Below, in pieces: positions 46,784 through 55,001 of a stretch of DNA of 64,000 nt. The notes under the pieces are model-generated. The model was not told the DNA's origin. It was given only the letters and a program-made list of their open reading frames with translations, and did not search any database. The DNA is from DASUAS01 sp963809795 (GTDB lineage: Bacteria; Actinomycetota; Acidimicrobiia; IMCC26256; DASPTH01). The translations under genes were made by a program, and so were the position numbers. The stretch covers positions 1 through 64,000 of the forward strand of contig CAWELN010000009.1 of NCBI GenBank assembly GCA_963809795.1. The letters run 5' to 3'. Position 1 is the stretch's first letter; each line of letters begins with the position of its first letter.

Positions 46784-47233
46784 GTGGGCTACACCGCCAT
46801 CCAGGCCGCGCGGCTCTCCGGGTGCAGCCCCGCCCAGCTCGACGTCTGGCGCCGCATCGGACTCGTCGTTCCCGACGACGCCGATCCCTCGGGGCCGTAC
46901 TCGTTCCGCGACCTCGTGGCGCTGCGCATGGTGGCGTCCCTGCTCGACGCGGGGCTGCCGATGCCGCGGATCCGGCGAGCGGTGACCGAGCTCCTGCGCA
47001 CCGGTGACGACATCACCGGCCTGCGCCTGGTCACCGACGGCGACTCGGTGTGGGCGTGCCACGACGACGGGCAGATCCTCGACGCGCTCCGGCACGGACA
47101 GCTCGCGTTGTTCGTCGCCGTCGACCGCTTCGCCGACGAGGTGGAGCACGAGGTGCGCGCGTTCGACGCCGACCGCGACGCGTTCGTCGCCGGGTTGCGC
47201 GCCGGCGACGGCCATCCCAGCCGCGGCGGCTGA
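46784..47233 (+). CDS. MerR-like helix-turn-helix protein
   Basis: 149 residues. The start YTAIQAARLSGCSPAQLDVWRRIGLVVP is a MerR winged helix, with the wing YSFRDLVALRMV. The C-terminal part is short and acidic, without effector cysteines. Could be a small regulator similar to those upstream of DUF3040/cell-division genes. GTG start at 46784, 12 bases after the DUF3040 stop, probably cotranscribed. Confidence 0.72.
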   Translation: MGYTAIQAARLSGCSPAQLDVWRRIGLVVPDDADPSGPYSFRDLVALRMVASLLDAGLPMPRIRRAVTELLRTGDDITGLRLVTDGDSVWACHDDGQILDALRHGQLALFVAVDRFADEVEHEVRAFDADRDAFVAGLRAGDGHPSRGG

Positions 47234-47291
47234 CGCTCACGCGCCGGCCCGGAGCGGTCGCGCGCGTTTCTGCTCGGCGTGACGTACGGAG

Positions 47292-49570
47292 TCAGCGTCG
47301 GGTGAAGGTGGAGAGCCCGAGACGGCGTCGCCACCGGCGCGCCCACGGCACGCCGTCGTCGAGCGCGCGCTCGAGGTCGTCGAGCGACGTCCACGCCTCG
47401 TGCGCGTCGTCGGGCCCGGTCACCGCGTCGCCGTAACGCGCCGCGCTGTACACGCGCGCGAGGTCGTGCAGCGGCCGCGCCGCGGGTGCCCCCGCGGCGC
47501 CGGGCACCGTGCGCGCGACCTCGATCGGGGTTTGCGCGGGATCGGGGGCGAGCGAGGCCTCGCGCAGCCGGTCGAGCGCCTCGTCCCACGCACCTGCGAC
47601 CGCGACCGCGGGGTCGTCGGCGTCGCGACGGCGGGCGCGGCGACGGTGCTTGGCCATCAGCACGGCACCGACATAGGCGAGCACGAGCACCGCGAACAGC
47701 GCGAGCACGAGCACCACGATCAACCAGGGCCCGAGGCCGTCGTCGTTCGACGGTGCCGTCACGGTCGGCGCGACGGTCGGCGTCGCAGGCGTCGGCGCGG
47801 CCGTCGGCGCGGTTCCGCCGGTGCCGCCGCGGCTGGGCTGGGTGGGCGGCGCCGCGGTGCTGGGTGTCGGGGCCTGGGTCACCGGGGTGGCGACGTCGGC
47901 GTCGTTGGGCAGATCACTGCCACCCGGCGCGGGCGCCACGCCCTGTCGTGACGGCGTGGGGTCGAACATGTGCGTCCAGCCCACACCGTTCAGGTAGATC
48001 TCGGGCCACGCGTGCGCGTCGTGGCTCGAGACGTGGAACGTGCCCTTCGCGTCCCGCGCGCCGGGGGTGAACCCGACCGCGACGCGCGCCGGGATGCCCA
48101 GCGTGCGCGCCATCACCGCGTACGCACTCGCGAACTGCACGCAGAACCCGCGCTTGTCGTGGAGGAACTGGAGGATGGCCGATCCGCTGTCGAAGCTGTC
48201 GACCGAGGTGTCGTAGACGAACCCGGACCCGCGGAAGTAGTCGCGCAGGGCCTTGGCCTTCGTGTACGGGTTGGTGGCCTGGGCGTCGCCGACGATCTGC
48301 TCGGCGCGCTGCTGGATCTGGTCGATCTCGGGCGTCCGGGTGAGCTGCGTGTACGGGCGGATGGCGGCGGGCACCGGCTCGCTCATGGCCTTGAGCTGCT
48401 GCGCGTCGAATTCGGTGCCGGCGGCCACCGGCAGGTCGGACACGACCTGGTAGCGCAGGTGGCTCACGTCGCCGGCGTCGGTGACGATGGTGTCGGAGGA
48501 GCGCACCACCAGGGTGTCGTCGAGGCTGATGGCGACGGGCTTGTACGCCGCGGGCAGCCACCGTTCGCCCAGCGGCCCGATCGCGAAGTGCTGCTCGAAG
48601 CCACCCGGCTGGTCGCTCGGCAGGCCGACCTGCACGCTGCCGTCGCCCTCGCGCGCTCAGCGTCCACTGACCGCCGCCCGCACCCGTGTACTGGTCGAGG
48701 GCGGCGATGCGCCAATACTCGGGTTGCGACGCCCGCACGGTGAACAGCTCCTCGTCGTTCACGTTGCCGAGCTTGGCGCCGATGTCGACGAACGGCGCCA
48801 GCGAGGGCCGGTAGCTGTGGCCCGCGGAATCGTCGCGACCGGCGTTGGCGACGTCGAGCAGCGGATCGGAGCCGGCGCCCGGGATCGCCGGGGCCACGAC
48901 CAGGGCGACCAGCACCGCGGCGCCCCCGAGGAGCGCGGCCGGGGCCAACCACCGCGGGCGCGCCGCCTGCTGCGAGACCAACCAATGGCGACGCCGGTCG
49001 AGCACGGCGACGTTCTGGGCGAGGAGGAACGCGCCGGCCGTGACGCAGAACCCGACGGTGAGCAGGCACGCGCCAGTCGCTGGTGCCGAGCGTCGACGTC
49101 CACACGAAGAACACCAGCGCGGGCGAGATCGCGGCGAGCGTCGCTTGCCGTCCGAACGCCAGCCAGTCGGCGATCGCGGCCATGCACCAGACCGCGAGCA
49201 CGGCGAGCAGGATGGCGCCGTCGGTGGTGGGCGCGGGCGCCGGCGCGGTGCGGAGCAGGTGCCACCCGCCGGTGAGCTGGCGGTCGAGCGCGCGCCACGT
49301 GTCGCCGCTCGGGAGTCCGAGCGTGGTGGTCGACGGCTCGAGCGCGAGCAGCACGAAGACCGCGACGCCGACGAGGGCCAGGAGCACGCCCACCCACACC
49401 GGCCAATTGCGCCGCCGCACCAGCGCGCCGAGGGCGTGCGGGAGGAGGGCCGCGCCCAGCACCGGGAGCGCGAAGCGGCCGGAGTCGACGACGCGCGCCA
49501 GCGAGAGCGCGGCGACCGCGCTCAACGCCGCCAGCGCGAACGGCGCTAGGAAGCGGGCGCGCCGAGCCAT
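47292..49570 (-). CDS. TgpA-like transglutaminase membrane protein (two frame breaks)
   Basis: About 758 residues. Six N-terminal helices, an extracytoplasmic domain, then a transglutaminase core with Cys in RGFCVQFASAYAVMARTLG, His in SSHDAHAWPEIYL and Asp in FDPTPS. A Pro/Thr linker, one helix and a DUF4129-like tail end the protein. Breaks at 49066-49073 (corrected SDWRCLLTVGF) and 48648-48656 (corrected LSAEGDGSVQVG) both need one base less in CGCG. Third gene after MoxR and DUF58. ATG start at 49570. Substrate unknown. Confidence 0.85.
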
Positions 49571-50791
49571 GGTGTGGTGCTCGCGCGGGAGACCGACGCG
49601 CGGGTGAGGGCCAGGTTCCATGCGGTCGCGAACGGCGCAGCCGACGCGTCGACCACGAGCCGGGACGCGGCGGCAGGGACGGCGGCGGGGCGGGTGAGCA
49701 CGACCACGACGCCGATGCCTGTGAGCGCGGCGAGGGCGTGCAGCGTGTCGGGCAGGACCCGGCCGAGGATCACGACGACGAGGTCGACGCGCCGGTGCGC
49801 CCGCAGGTTCTCGAGCACCCTCGGCAGCCGGTCGCGCTCGTCGGGACCGACCGTGGCCAGCGTGTCGATCACGTCGTGCCGGGGGTTGCCGCCGGTGCCG
49901 AGCACCTCGCCCGCGCTGGTGACGACCTCGACCCGCCGACGCAACCGCACGAGGCGCGCGGTGACCGATGCCGCCGCCTCGACCGCGACCTCGAACGACT
50001 CCGCGTCGTGCGCGCCGGGGGTGCACGTCGAGCACCACCGCGGCGCGCGACCGCCACCGGGCCTCGTCCTGGCGGATCATCAGCTCGCCGGTACGGGCGG
50101 TCGAGCGCCAGTGCACACGCCGCAGGTCGTCGCCCACCTGGTAGTCGCGCAGGGTCACGAACTCGTCGCCGAGATCGCTCACGACCGCGCGCGCCGACGT
50201 CGCCTCGTGCTCGGCGCTGATGCGGCTCCCGACCGCGACCGGCGCCACGATCTCGTGCACGCGCGGGCGAACGACGAGATCGACCTCGCCCGCGCTCGGC
50301 TCACTTCGGCGGGCGAGACCGAACGGATCGGTGACCGACACCGCGAGGGGACCGACCCGGTAGCGGCCGCGTCGACGCGTCGGGATGCGGTACGCGGCGC
50401 GGGCGGTCCCGCCGGGCGCGAGCGGCGGGACGAGGAAGCGCGCCGCGCGCCGGCCCTCGTCGAACCAGTCGGTGGCGGCGAGCAGGGGAGTGGCCCGCCC
50501 GCCCAGGTTCTCGACCAGGAGGTCGATGCGGCCCTCGCTGCCGACGTGGAGGCGGTCCGGTCGTACCCGCCGGCTCACCGCCAGCTCGGGTGGGGTCTGG
50601 AACCGCAGCCACAGCGCGACCGCGATCACCAGCACGAACGCGGCGATCCCGAGCACCAGCATCTCGAGCGCGCCGAGGAGGAAGCTGCCGACCACGAGCC
50701 CCATCGCCGCGCCCAGCAGGGACCAGCCGCGTCGGGTCAGGGTGACCGCGCGCGTCGTCGAGGGCCCGGTGGGCGGGCCCGAGGTGGCCAC
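49546..50791 (-). CDS. DUF58-domain membrane protein (frame interrupted)
   Basis: About 414 residues. Two N-terminal helices, then the DUF58 core VTLRDYQVGDDLRRVHWRSTART and a von Willebrand-like end with VVLDVHPG. The frame breaks at 50014-50022: a run of five C on the coding strand should be four, giving DVHPGAHDAESFEVAVEAA. Works with MoxR ATPases in many bacteria, possibly in assembly of exported proteins; unproven here. GTG start at 50791; overlaps the transglutaminase gene by 25 bases. Confidence 0.85.
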
Positions 50792-50801
50792 GTCGCGAGT
50801 C

Positions 50802-51783
50802 TCAGCCGCCGCCCGCGCCCGGCACCGGCACCGACGTCATGATCGAGCGCACGACGTCGTGGGCGGAGACGCCGCGCAGCTGGGCGTCGGGCGCGAGCAT
50901 GATCCGGTGCTCCAGCACCGAGGGGAGCACGCGCTTCACGTCGTCGGGGATCACGTAGTGGCGGCCGAAGCTGGCGGCGAGCGCCCGGGCGGCGCGCTGC
51001 AACGACAGCGACCCGCGGGGGCTCGCGCCGAGCACGAGATCCGGATGGCGGCGGGACGCCGCGACCAGGTCGAGCACGTAGTCGCGCACCTCGGCGGCGA
51101 CGTGCACGGAACCGAGCAGACCGGTGGCGTCGGCGACGTCGATCGCGCTCGCCACCGGCGTCAGCGCGTCGACGGTGGCCGACGCGCTGGCCCTGTGCCT
51201 CCAGGATCGCCATCTCGGCGTCGCGCGCGGGGTACCCCATCGGGATGCGCATCAGGAAGCGGTCGAGCTGCGCCTCGGGCAGGGGATAGGTGCCCTCGAG
51301 CTCGATCGGGTTCTGCGTGGCGATCACCATGAACGGGCGCGGAAGGCGGTACGTGTGCGCGTCGACCGTGACCTGGCGCTCCTCCATCGCCTCGAGCAGC
51401 GCGGACTGCGTCTTGGGTGAGGCGCGGTTGATCTCGTCGGCCAGCACGATGTTGGCGAAGATCCCACCCGGGCGGAACTCGAACTCGTTGGCGGTGCGGT
51501 TCCACACCGACACGCCGGTGACGTCGGAGGGCAGCAGGTCGGGGGTGAACTGGATGCGGTGGCAGCTGCCGCCGATCGACGCCGCGATCGCCTTGGCCAG
51601 CGACGTCTTGCCGACGCCGGGGACGTCCTCGATCAGGAGGTGGCCCTCGGCGAGGAGGCACACCAGCGCGAGGTGCACCTGCTCCCGCTTGCCCTGGATC
51701 ACACGCTCGACGTTGTTGAGCAGGGCGGAGAACAGGCGGCCGAACGACGAGTCGCGGCTCGGCACGGTGGTGGGCTGAACCAC
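50802..51783 (-). CDS. moxR: MoxR-family AAA+ ATPase (frame interrupted)
   Basis: About 326 residues. Walker A EDVPGVGKTSLAKAIA, Walker B IVLADEINRASPKTQSALLE, sensor 1 VIATQNPIELEGTYPLPEAQ, and sensor 2 in the C-terminal lid GASPRGSLSLQRAARA. The frame breaks at 51180-51190; CAGCGCGTCGG should be CAGCGGTCGG, giving QGQRSATVDALTPVAS. GTG start at 51783 has GGAGG five bases upstream; a GTG two codons earlier is possible. First gene of the MoxR-DUF58-transglutaminase operon. Confidence 0.89.
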
Positions 51784-51858
51784 GAACACCTCCAGCGCGG
51801 GGCGTCCCGACGGTACCAGAGGGTCTCGGGCGCTCGGCGCCAGGTCGCACGGGCCGGG

Positions 51859-51864
51859 TACCGT
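51859..51864 (+). promoter_or_regulatory. -10-like TACCGT, eight bases before an ATG
   Basis: TACCGT-GCGCCCAC-ATG at 51873. Fits the leaderless pattern. Confidence 0.45.
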
Positions 51865-51872
51865 GCGCCCAC

Positions 51873-52172
51873 ATGACGAACGAGCGCCCGGAAGGGTTGC
51901 CCGGTAAGGGCTTCTGGGCGAGTGCAGTGGTGCTCGTGCTCGTCCGCCCGTCGCTGTGGCCGACGGCCCTGGCCCAGGCGCACCGCCTCGCCCGCCCGCG
52001 CTGGTGGACGCGCCCGCCGTTCCTCCCGCTCCCCGATCGCGAGTACCTCCGCTTCCGCTTCGAGACCCAGTACGGCGGCGCCGGTCGCCCCGTCCCGCGC
52101 GACCTCGTCGCCTACCTCGAGTGGTGCCGCGACGGCGGGAACCCGGCCCGGACCGGCGGACGGTCCCGGTAA
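51873..52172 (+). CDS. Small conserved hypothetical protein
   Basis: 99 residues. One hydrophobic stretch (FWASAVVLVLVRPSLWPTAL) and a motif-like end LPDREYLRFRFETQYGGAG ... VAYLEWCR that I recall from many actinobacterial genomes. No function known. ATG at 51873. Followed by the HNH gene after 37 bases. Confidence 0.72.
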   Translation: MTNERPEGLPGKGFWASAVVLVLVRPSLWPTALAQAHRLARPRWWTRPPFLPLPDREYLRFRFETQYGGAGRPVPRDLVAYLEWCRDGGNPARTGGRSR

Positions 52173-52209
52173 GCTCGCAGCGTTCCGATGACCGTGGAGG
52201 TCCCGACGC

Positions 52210-52701
52210 TTGGGAAGAGCCCTGCTGCTCAACGCCAGCTTCGAGCCTCTCTGTGTCGTGCCGATGCGGCGGGCCGTGGTGCTCGTGCTGAAGGAGAAGG
52301 CGGAGATCGTCGCGCGCAACGGCGCCGTCCTCCACTCTGAGCGAGCCGAGCTGCCCGTGCCCGCGGTGATCCGCCTGCACCACTTCGTCCGGGTGCCCTA
52401 CCGCAACCGGGTGCCGCTCTCGCGCCGGGCCGTGTTCGCCCGCGACGGCCACCGCTGCCAGTACTGCAACCGGGCGGCCGAGAACATCGACCACGTGGTG
52501 CCCCGCTCCCGCGGCGGCCCGCACGCGTGGGACAACGTGGTGGCCTCGTGCCGGGCCTGCAACTCCCGGAAGGAGGACCGCCTCCTCTCCGAGGTCGACC
52601 TCCGCCTCACGCGCCTGCCCCGCGAGCCGCAGGCCAACCTCTGGATCATGGCGAGCGCCGGCTCGATCGACCCGGCCTGGGAGCCGTTCCTCCCCGCGTA
52701 G
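52210..52701 (+). CDS. HNH endonuclease family protein
   Basis: 163 residues. The HNH fold reads CQYCNRAAENIDHVVPRSRG, then WDNVVASCRACNSRKEDR: two CxxC pairs for structural zinc, catalytic His and Asn. The N-terminus LLLNASFEPLCVVPMRRAVV is typical of a widespread chromosomal HNH group, so it is not evidence for a mobile element. TTG start at 52210 with TGGAGG about nine bases upstream. Confidence 0.87.
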   Translation: MGRALLLNASFEPLCVVPMRRAVVLVLKEKAEIVARNGAVLHSERAELPVPAVIRLHHFVRVPYRNRVPLSRRAVFARDGHRCQYCNRAAENIDHVVPRSRGGPHAWDNVVASCRACNSRKEDRLLSEVDLRLTRLPREPQANLWIMASAGSIDPAWEPFLPA

Positions 52702-52779
52702 CCCACCACCCCGGTTCACTGTCGCGTCGAGGCCGGCTTCCGCGCCTGAGGCGGCAATGAATCCCGCATCCGCCCGCGA

Positions 52780-52802
52780 ACGCGCCCTCCGGGGCGCGTT
52801 TT
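52780..52802 (+). terminator. Rho-independent terminator after the HNH gene
   Basis: ACGCGCCC, loop TCCG, GGGCGCGT, then TTT: an 8-bp perfect stem with a four-T tail. It separates the HNH gene from the dcw cluster promoter. Confidence 0.75.
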
Positions 52803-52834
52803 CGCGTCGGGGGCGGAAAAGGGAGCGATGTGGG

Positions 52835-52863
52835 TTGAACAGTGGTGCGGAGGGGTGTAGGGT
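52835..52863 (+). promoter_or_regulatory. mraZ promoter
   Basis: -35 TTGAAC (52835-52840), 17-base spacer, -10 TAGGGT (52858-52863). About 107 bases before the mraZ start. Likely the main promoter of the dcw cluster. Confidence 0.6.
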
Positions 52864-52872
52864 GCCACGAAA

Positions 52873-52896
52873 TGGAGTGAAGTGGTGACCGAGTGG
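52873..52896 (+). promoter_or_regulatory. Candidate MraZ-box cluster
   Basis: TGG triplets at 52873, 52883 and 52894 (TGGAG, TGGTG, TGGTA) just after the predicted transcription start. MraZ binds direct TGGGN-like boxes about 10 bases apart and represses its own operon; these boxes are weak matches. TGGG at 52831 and TGG at 52843 may add to the set. Confidence 0.4.
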
Positions 52897-52969
52897 TAGG
52901 CGAGGGAGGTCACCGCCCGGCGAGTGCCCGGCAGGTGGCGGACGAGACCGAGAGGCGAGGGGTTCCCGG

Positions 52970-53399
52970 ATGTTCCTGGGAGAGTTCCAACACTCCCTGG
53001 ACACCAAGGGGAGGGTGATCCTCCCGGCGAAGTACCGGGACCAGCTGGCCGACGGCGCGTTCGTCACCAAGGGCAGGGGCGGGTGTCTCTCGGTGTTCAC
53101 GCCGGAGGAGTTCGAGACGGTGGCGACCCAGATCCGCGAGCAGTCGAAGCGGGGGCCCGAAGGAGCTCAATGCCGCCCGGGTGTTCTTCGGCGGGACGAG
53201 CGAGATCCAGCCCGACAAGCAGGGGCGCGTCGCGTTGCCGGCGAACCTCCGCACCTTCGCCCACCTCGAGCGCGAGGTGATGGTGGTGGGGCTCTACTCC
53301 CGCATCGAGATCTGGGACCGCGAGCACTGGCTCGAGCTCGACCGGATGGGCGCGGAGGCGCTCACCGAGTCCGACGACCTGCCCGACTTCGGGATCTGA
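52970..53399 (+). CDS. mraZ: Transcriptional regulator MraZ (frame interrupted)
   Basis: About 142 residues with two SpoVT/AbrB-like repeats: LGEFQHSLDTKGRVILPAKY and FGGTSEIQPDKQGRVALPAN. Octameric DNA-binding protein that controls the division/cell-wall cluster. The repeats lie in different frames; the break is in the C run at 53151-53162 (GGGGGCCCGAAGG should have one C fewer, giving REQSKRGPKELNAARVFFG). ATG start at 52970 with GAGGGG upstream. First gene of the cluster. Confidence 0.9.
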
Positions 53400-53430
53400 G
53401 CGCAGCGAGACATTGACAACGGTGGGCCTG

Positions 53431-53526
53431 CGGGCCCGCCACCAGCCCCCCGGGCGGCGCGGCGCAAGCGCCCCTTCCGCCCGCTTCGCTTTCGTCGACG
53501 CGTCCGGGGGGCTGGTGGCGGTCCCG
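53431..53526 (+). repeat. Long inverted repeat between mraZ and rsmH
   Basis: Left arm 53436-53453 CCGCCACCAGCCCCCCGG and right arm 53504-53521 are exact complements (18 bp). Past one mismatch, four more pairs extend the stem to 53431/53526. The 50-base loop holds a smaller hairpin GGCGC-AA-GCGCC (53461-53472). Transcribed as RNA, this would be a very stable structure 40 bases before the rsmH start. It could be an attenuator, a processing site or a chromosomal repeat copy. Confidence 0.75.
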
Positions 53527-53566
53527 GGGAACAGGACGACGGGGCGGGAACGAGGCCGGGGGAGCG

Positions 53567-54517
53567 ATGGACGAGGCCTTTCAGCACCTCCCGGTCATGG
53601 CGGCGGAGGTCACGGAGCTCCTGGCCGCCGTGCCGACGGGACTGGTCGTGGACGCGACGGTGGGTGGCGGGGGCCACGCCCGGGCACTCCTGACCGCCCG
53701 CCCCGACCTCCGGCTCCTCGGCATCGACCGGGATCCCGTCGCCGTGGCCGCGGCGGGCGCGGCGCTCGAGCCCTTCGGGGACCGGGTCCGCATCGTGCAG
53801 GGCGGCTTCGAGCACGTCCCTGAAATCGTCGGAAATGCCGACATCGTGGGAAACGAGGGAATCGTGGCGATCTTGTTCGACCTGGGCGTGAGCAGCCCGC
53901 AGCTCGACCGTCCGGTGCGGGGATTCTCGTACTGGGCCGACGCCGCGCCGCTCGACATGCGGATGGACAGCGTGCAGACCCTGACCGCGGCGACGGTGGC
54001 GAACGAGTACTCCGAGGCCGACCTCGCCGCCCTCATCGCCCGCAACGGTGAGGAGCGCTACGCGCGCCGCATCGCGGCCGAGATCGTCGCCGCCCGCCCC
54101 CTCGCGACCACCGGGGACCTCGTCGAAGCGGTGAAGCGCGGCATCCCCGCCGCCGCCCGCCGCCGCGGCGGCCACCCGGCGCGTCGCACCTTCCAGGCCA
54201 TCCGCATGGAGGTGAACCGCGAGCTGCCGAGCCTGTCGGCCGGGCTCGACGAGTCGGTGCACCTGCTGAAGCCCGAGGGTCGCATCGCGGTGCTCGCGTA
54301 CCACTCGCTCGAGGACCGCATGGTGAAGGAGCGCTTCGCCGACTGGTCGCGCACCGAGGAGCCGGGCTACCTGCCGAAGGGCCTCCCGCGCGCCAAGCGC
54401 AACGCGCTGACCCGGTTGCTCACCCGGCGCCCGCTGCGGCCGTCGGAGGCCGAAGTCGAGGAGAACCCGCGCGCAGCCAGCGCCCGCCTGCGTGCGGTCG
54501 AGCGTCTCGAGCCGTGA
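53567..54517 (+). CDS. rsmH: 16S rRNA (cytosine(1402)-N4)-methyltransferase
   Basis: 316 residues. HLPVMAAEVTELL at the start, SAM motif VVDATVGGGGHARALL, IDRDPVAV, FDLGVSSPQLD with GFSYWADAAPLDMRMD, RRTFQAIRMEVNREL and ILAYHSLEDR-type VLAYHSLEDRMVK near the end. All catalytic regions are present and the frame is intact. ATG start at 53567, after the long inverted repeat. Confidence 0.95.
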   Translation: MDEAFQHLPVMAAEVTELLAAVPTGLVVDATVGGGGHARALLTARPDLRLLGIDRDPVAVAAAGAALEPFGDRVRIVQGGFEHVPEIVGNADIVGNEGIVAILFDLGVSSPQLDRPVRGFSYWADAAPLDMRMDSVQTLTAATVANEYSEADLAALIARNGEERYARRIAAEIVAARPLATTGDLVEAVKRGIPAAARRRGGHPARRTFQAIRMEVNRELPSLSAGLDESVHLLKPEGRIAVLAYHSLEDRMVKERFADWSRTEEPGYLPKGLPRAKRNALTRLLTRRPLRPSEAEVEENPRAASARLRAVERLEP

Positions 54518-55001
54518 CCACGGTCGCCGCGCCCACTCGGCGGACGCCGCCGGCGCGCGCACGCGCGCGCACGTCGTCGCGCCCCGCGGCGCGCCCCACC
54601 GCGCGCGGGGCAGCGCGCACGACGACGCGCGTCGCCGCCGAGACCCGCCACGTCGGGCGCTACGCGACTTTCTCGCGCTCTTCACCGTGTTCGCGCTGGT
54701 GAGCGCGGTGGTGTTCCACGTCGTCCTCGCGCAGCACCAGCTGCAGCTCGACCACCTCAATTCGCAGATCACCAAGGAGCAGCGCACCTACGAGCAGCGC
54801 CGGCTCACCGCGTCACTGCTGGCGTCGCCGCAGCGAATCATCCAGGAGGCCGAGCGCCTCGGGCTCGTCGTACCCCCCGACCCGCCGCAGTACCTCTACG
54901 TCGACAACGCGCCGCTGCCCGGCAACGACGACGGCTCCACCGCCGACACCATCGCGAACTGGTCGAAGACGAAGCCGAGCCTTGGCCCCCAGCAGCCGTG
55001 A
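54514..55001 (+). CDS. ftsL: FtsL-like division protein (frame interrupted)
   Basis: About 160 residues. A basic, Ala/Arg/Thr-rich cytoplasmic start (VAAPTRRTPPARARARTSSR), one membrane helix (ALFTVFALVSAVVFHVVLA), then a coiled-coil QLQLDHLNSQITKEQRTYEQ and LLASPQRIIQEAERLGLV. Position between rsmH and ftsI and the layout fit FtsL. The helix is not in the frame of the GTG at 54514 (GTGA overlap with rsmH); length is 3n+2, so two extra bases or one missing base lie in about 54620-54665. Confidence 0.8.

Noticed and set aside
52210..52701. HNH gene as a sign of a mobile element or intron
   Set aside because: It belongs by its N-terminus to a common chromosomal HNH group, has no flanking repeats and ends in an ordinary terminator.
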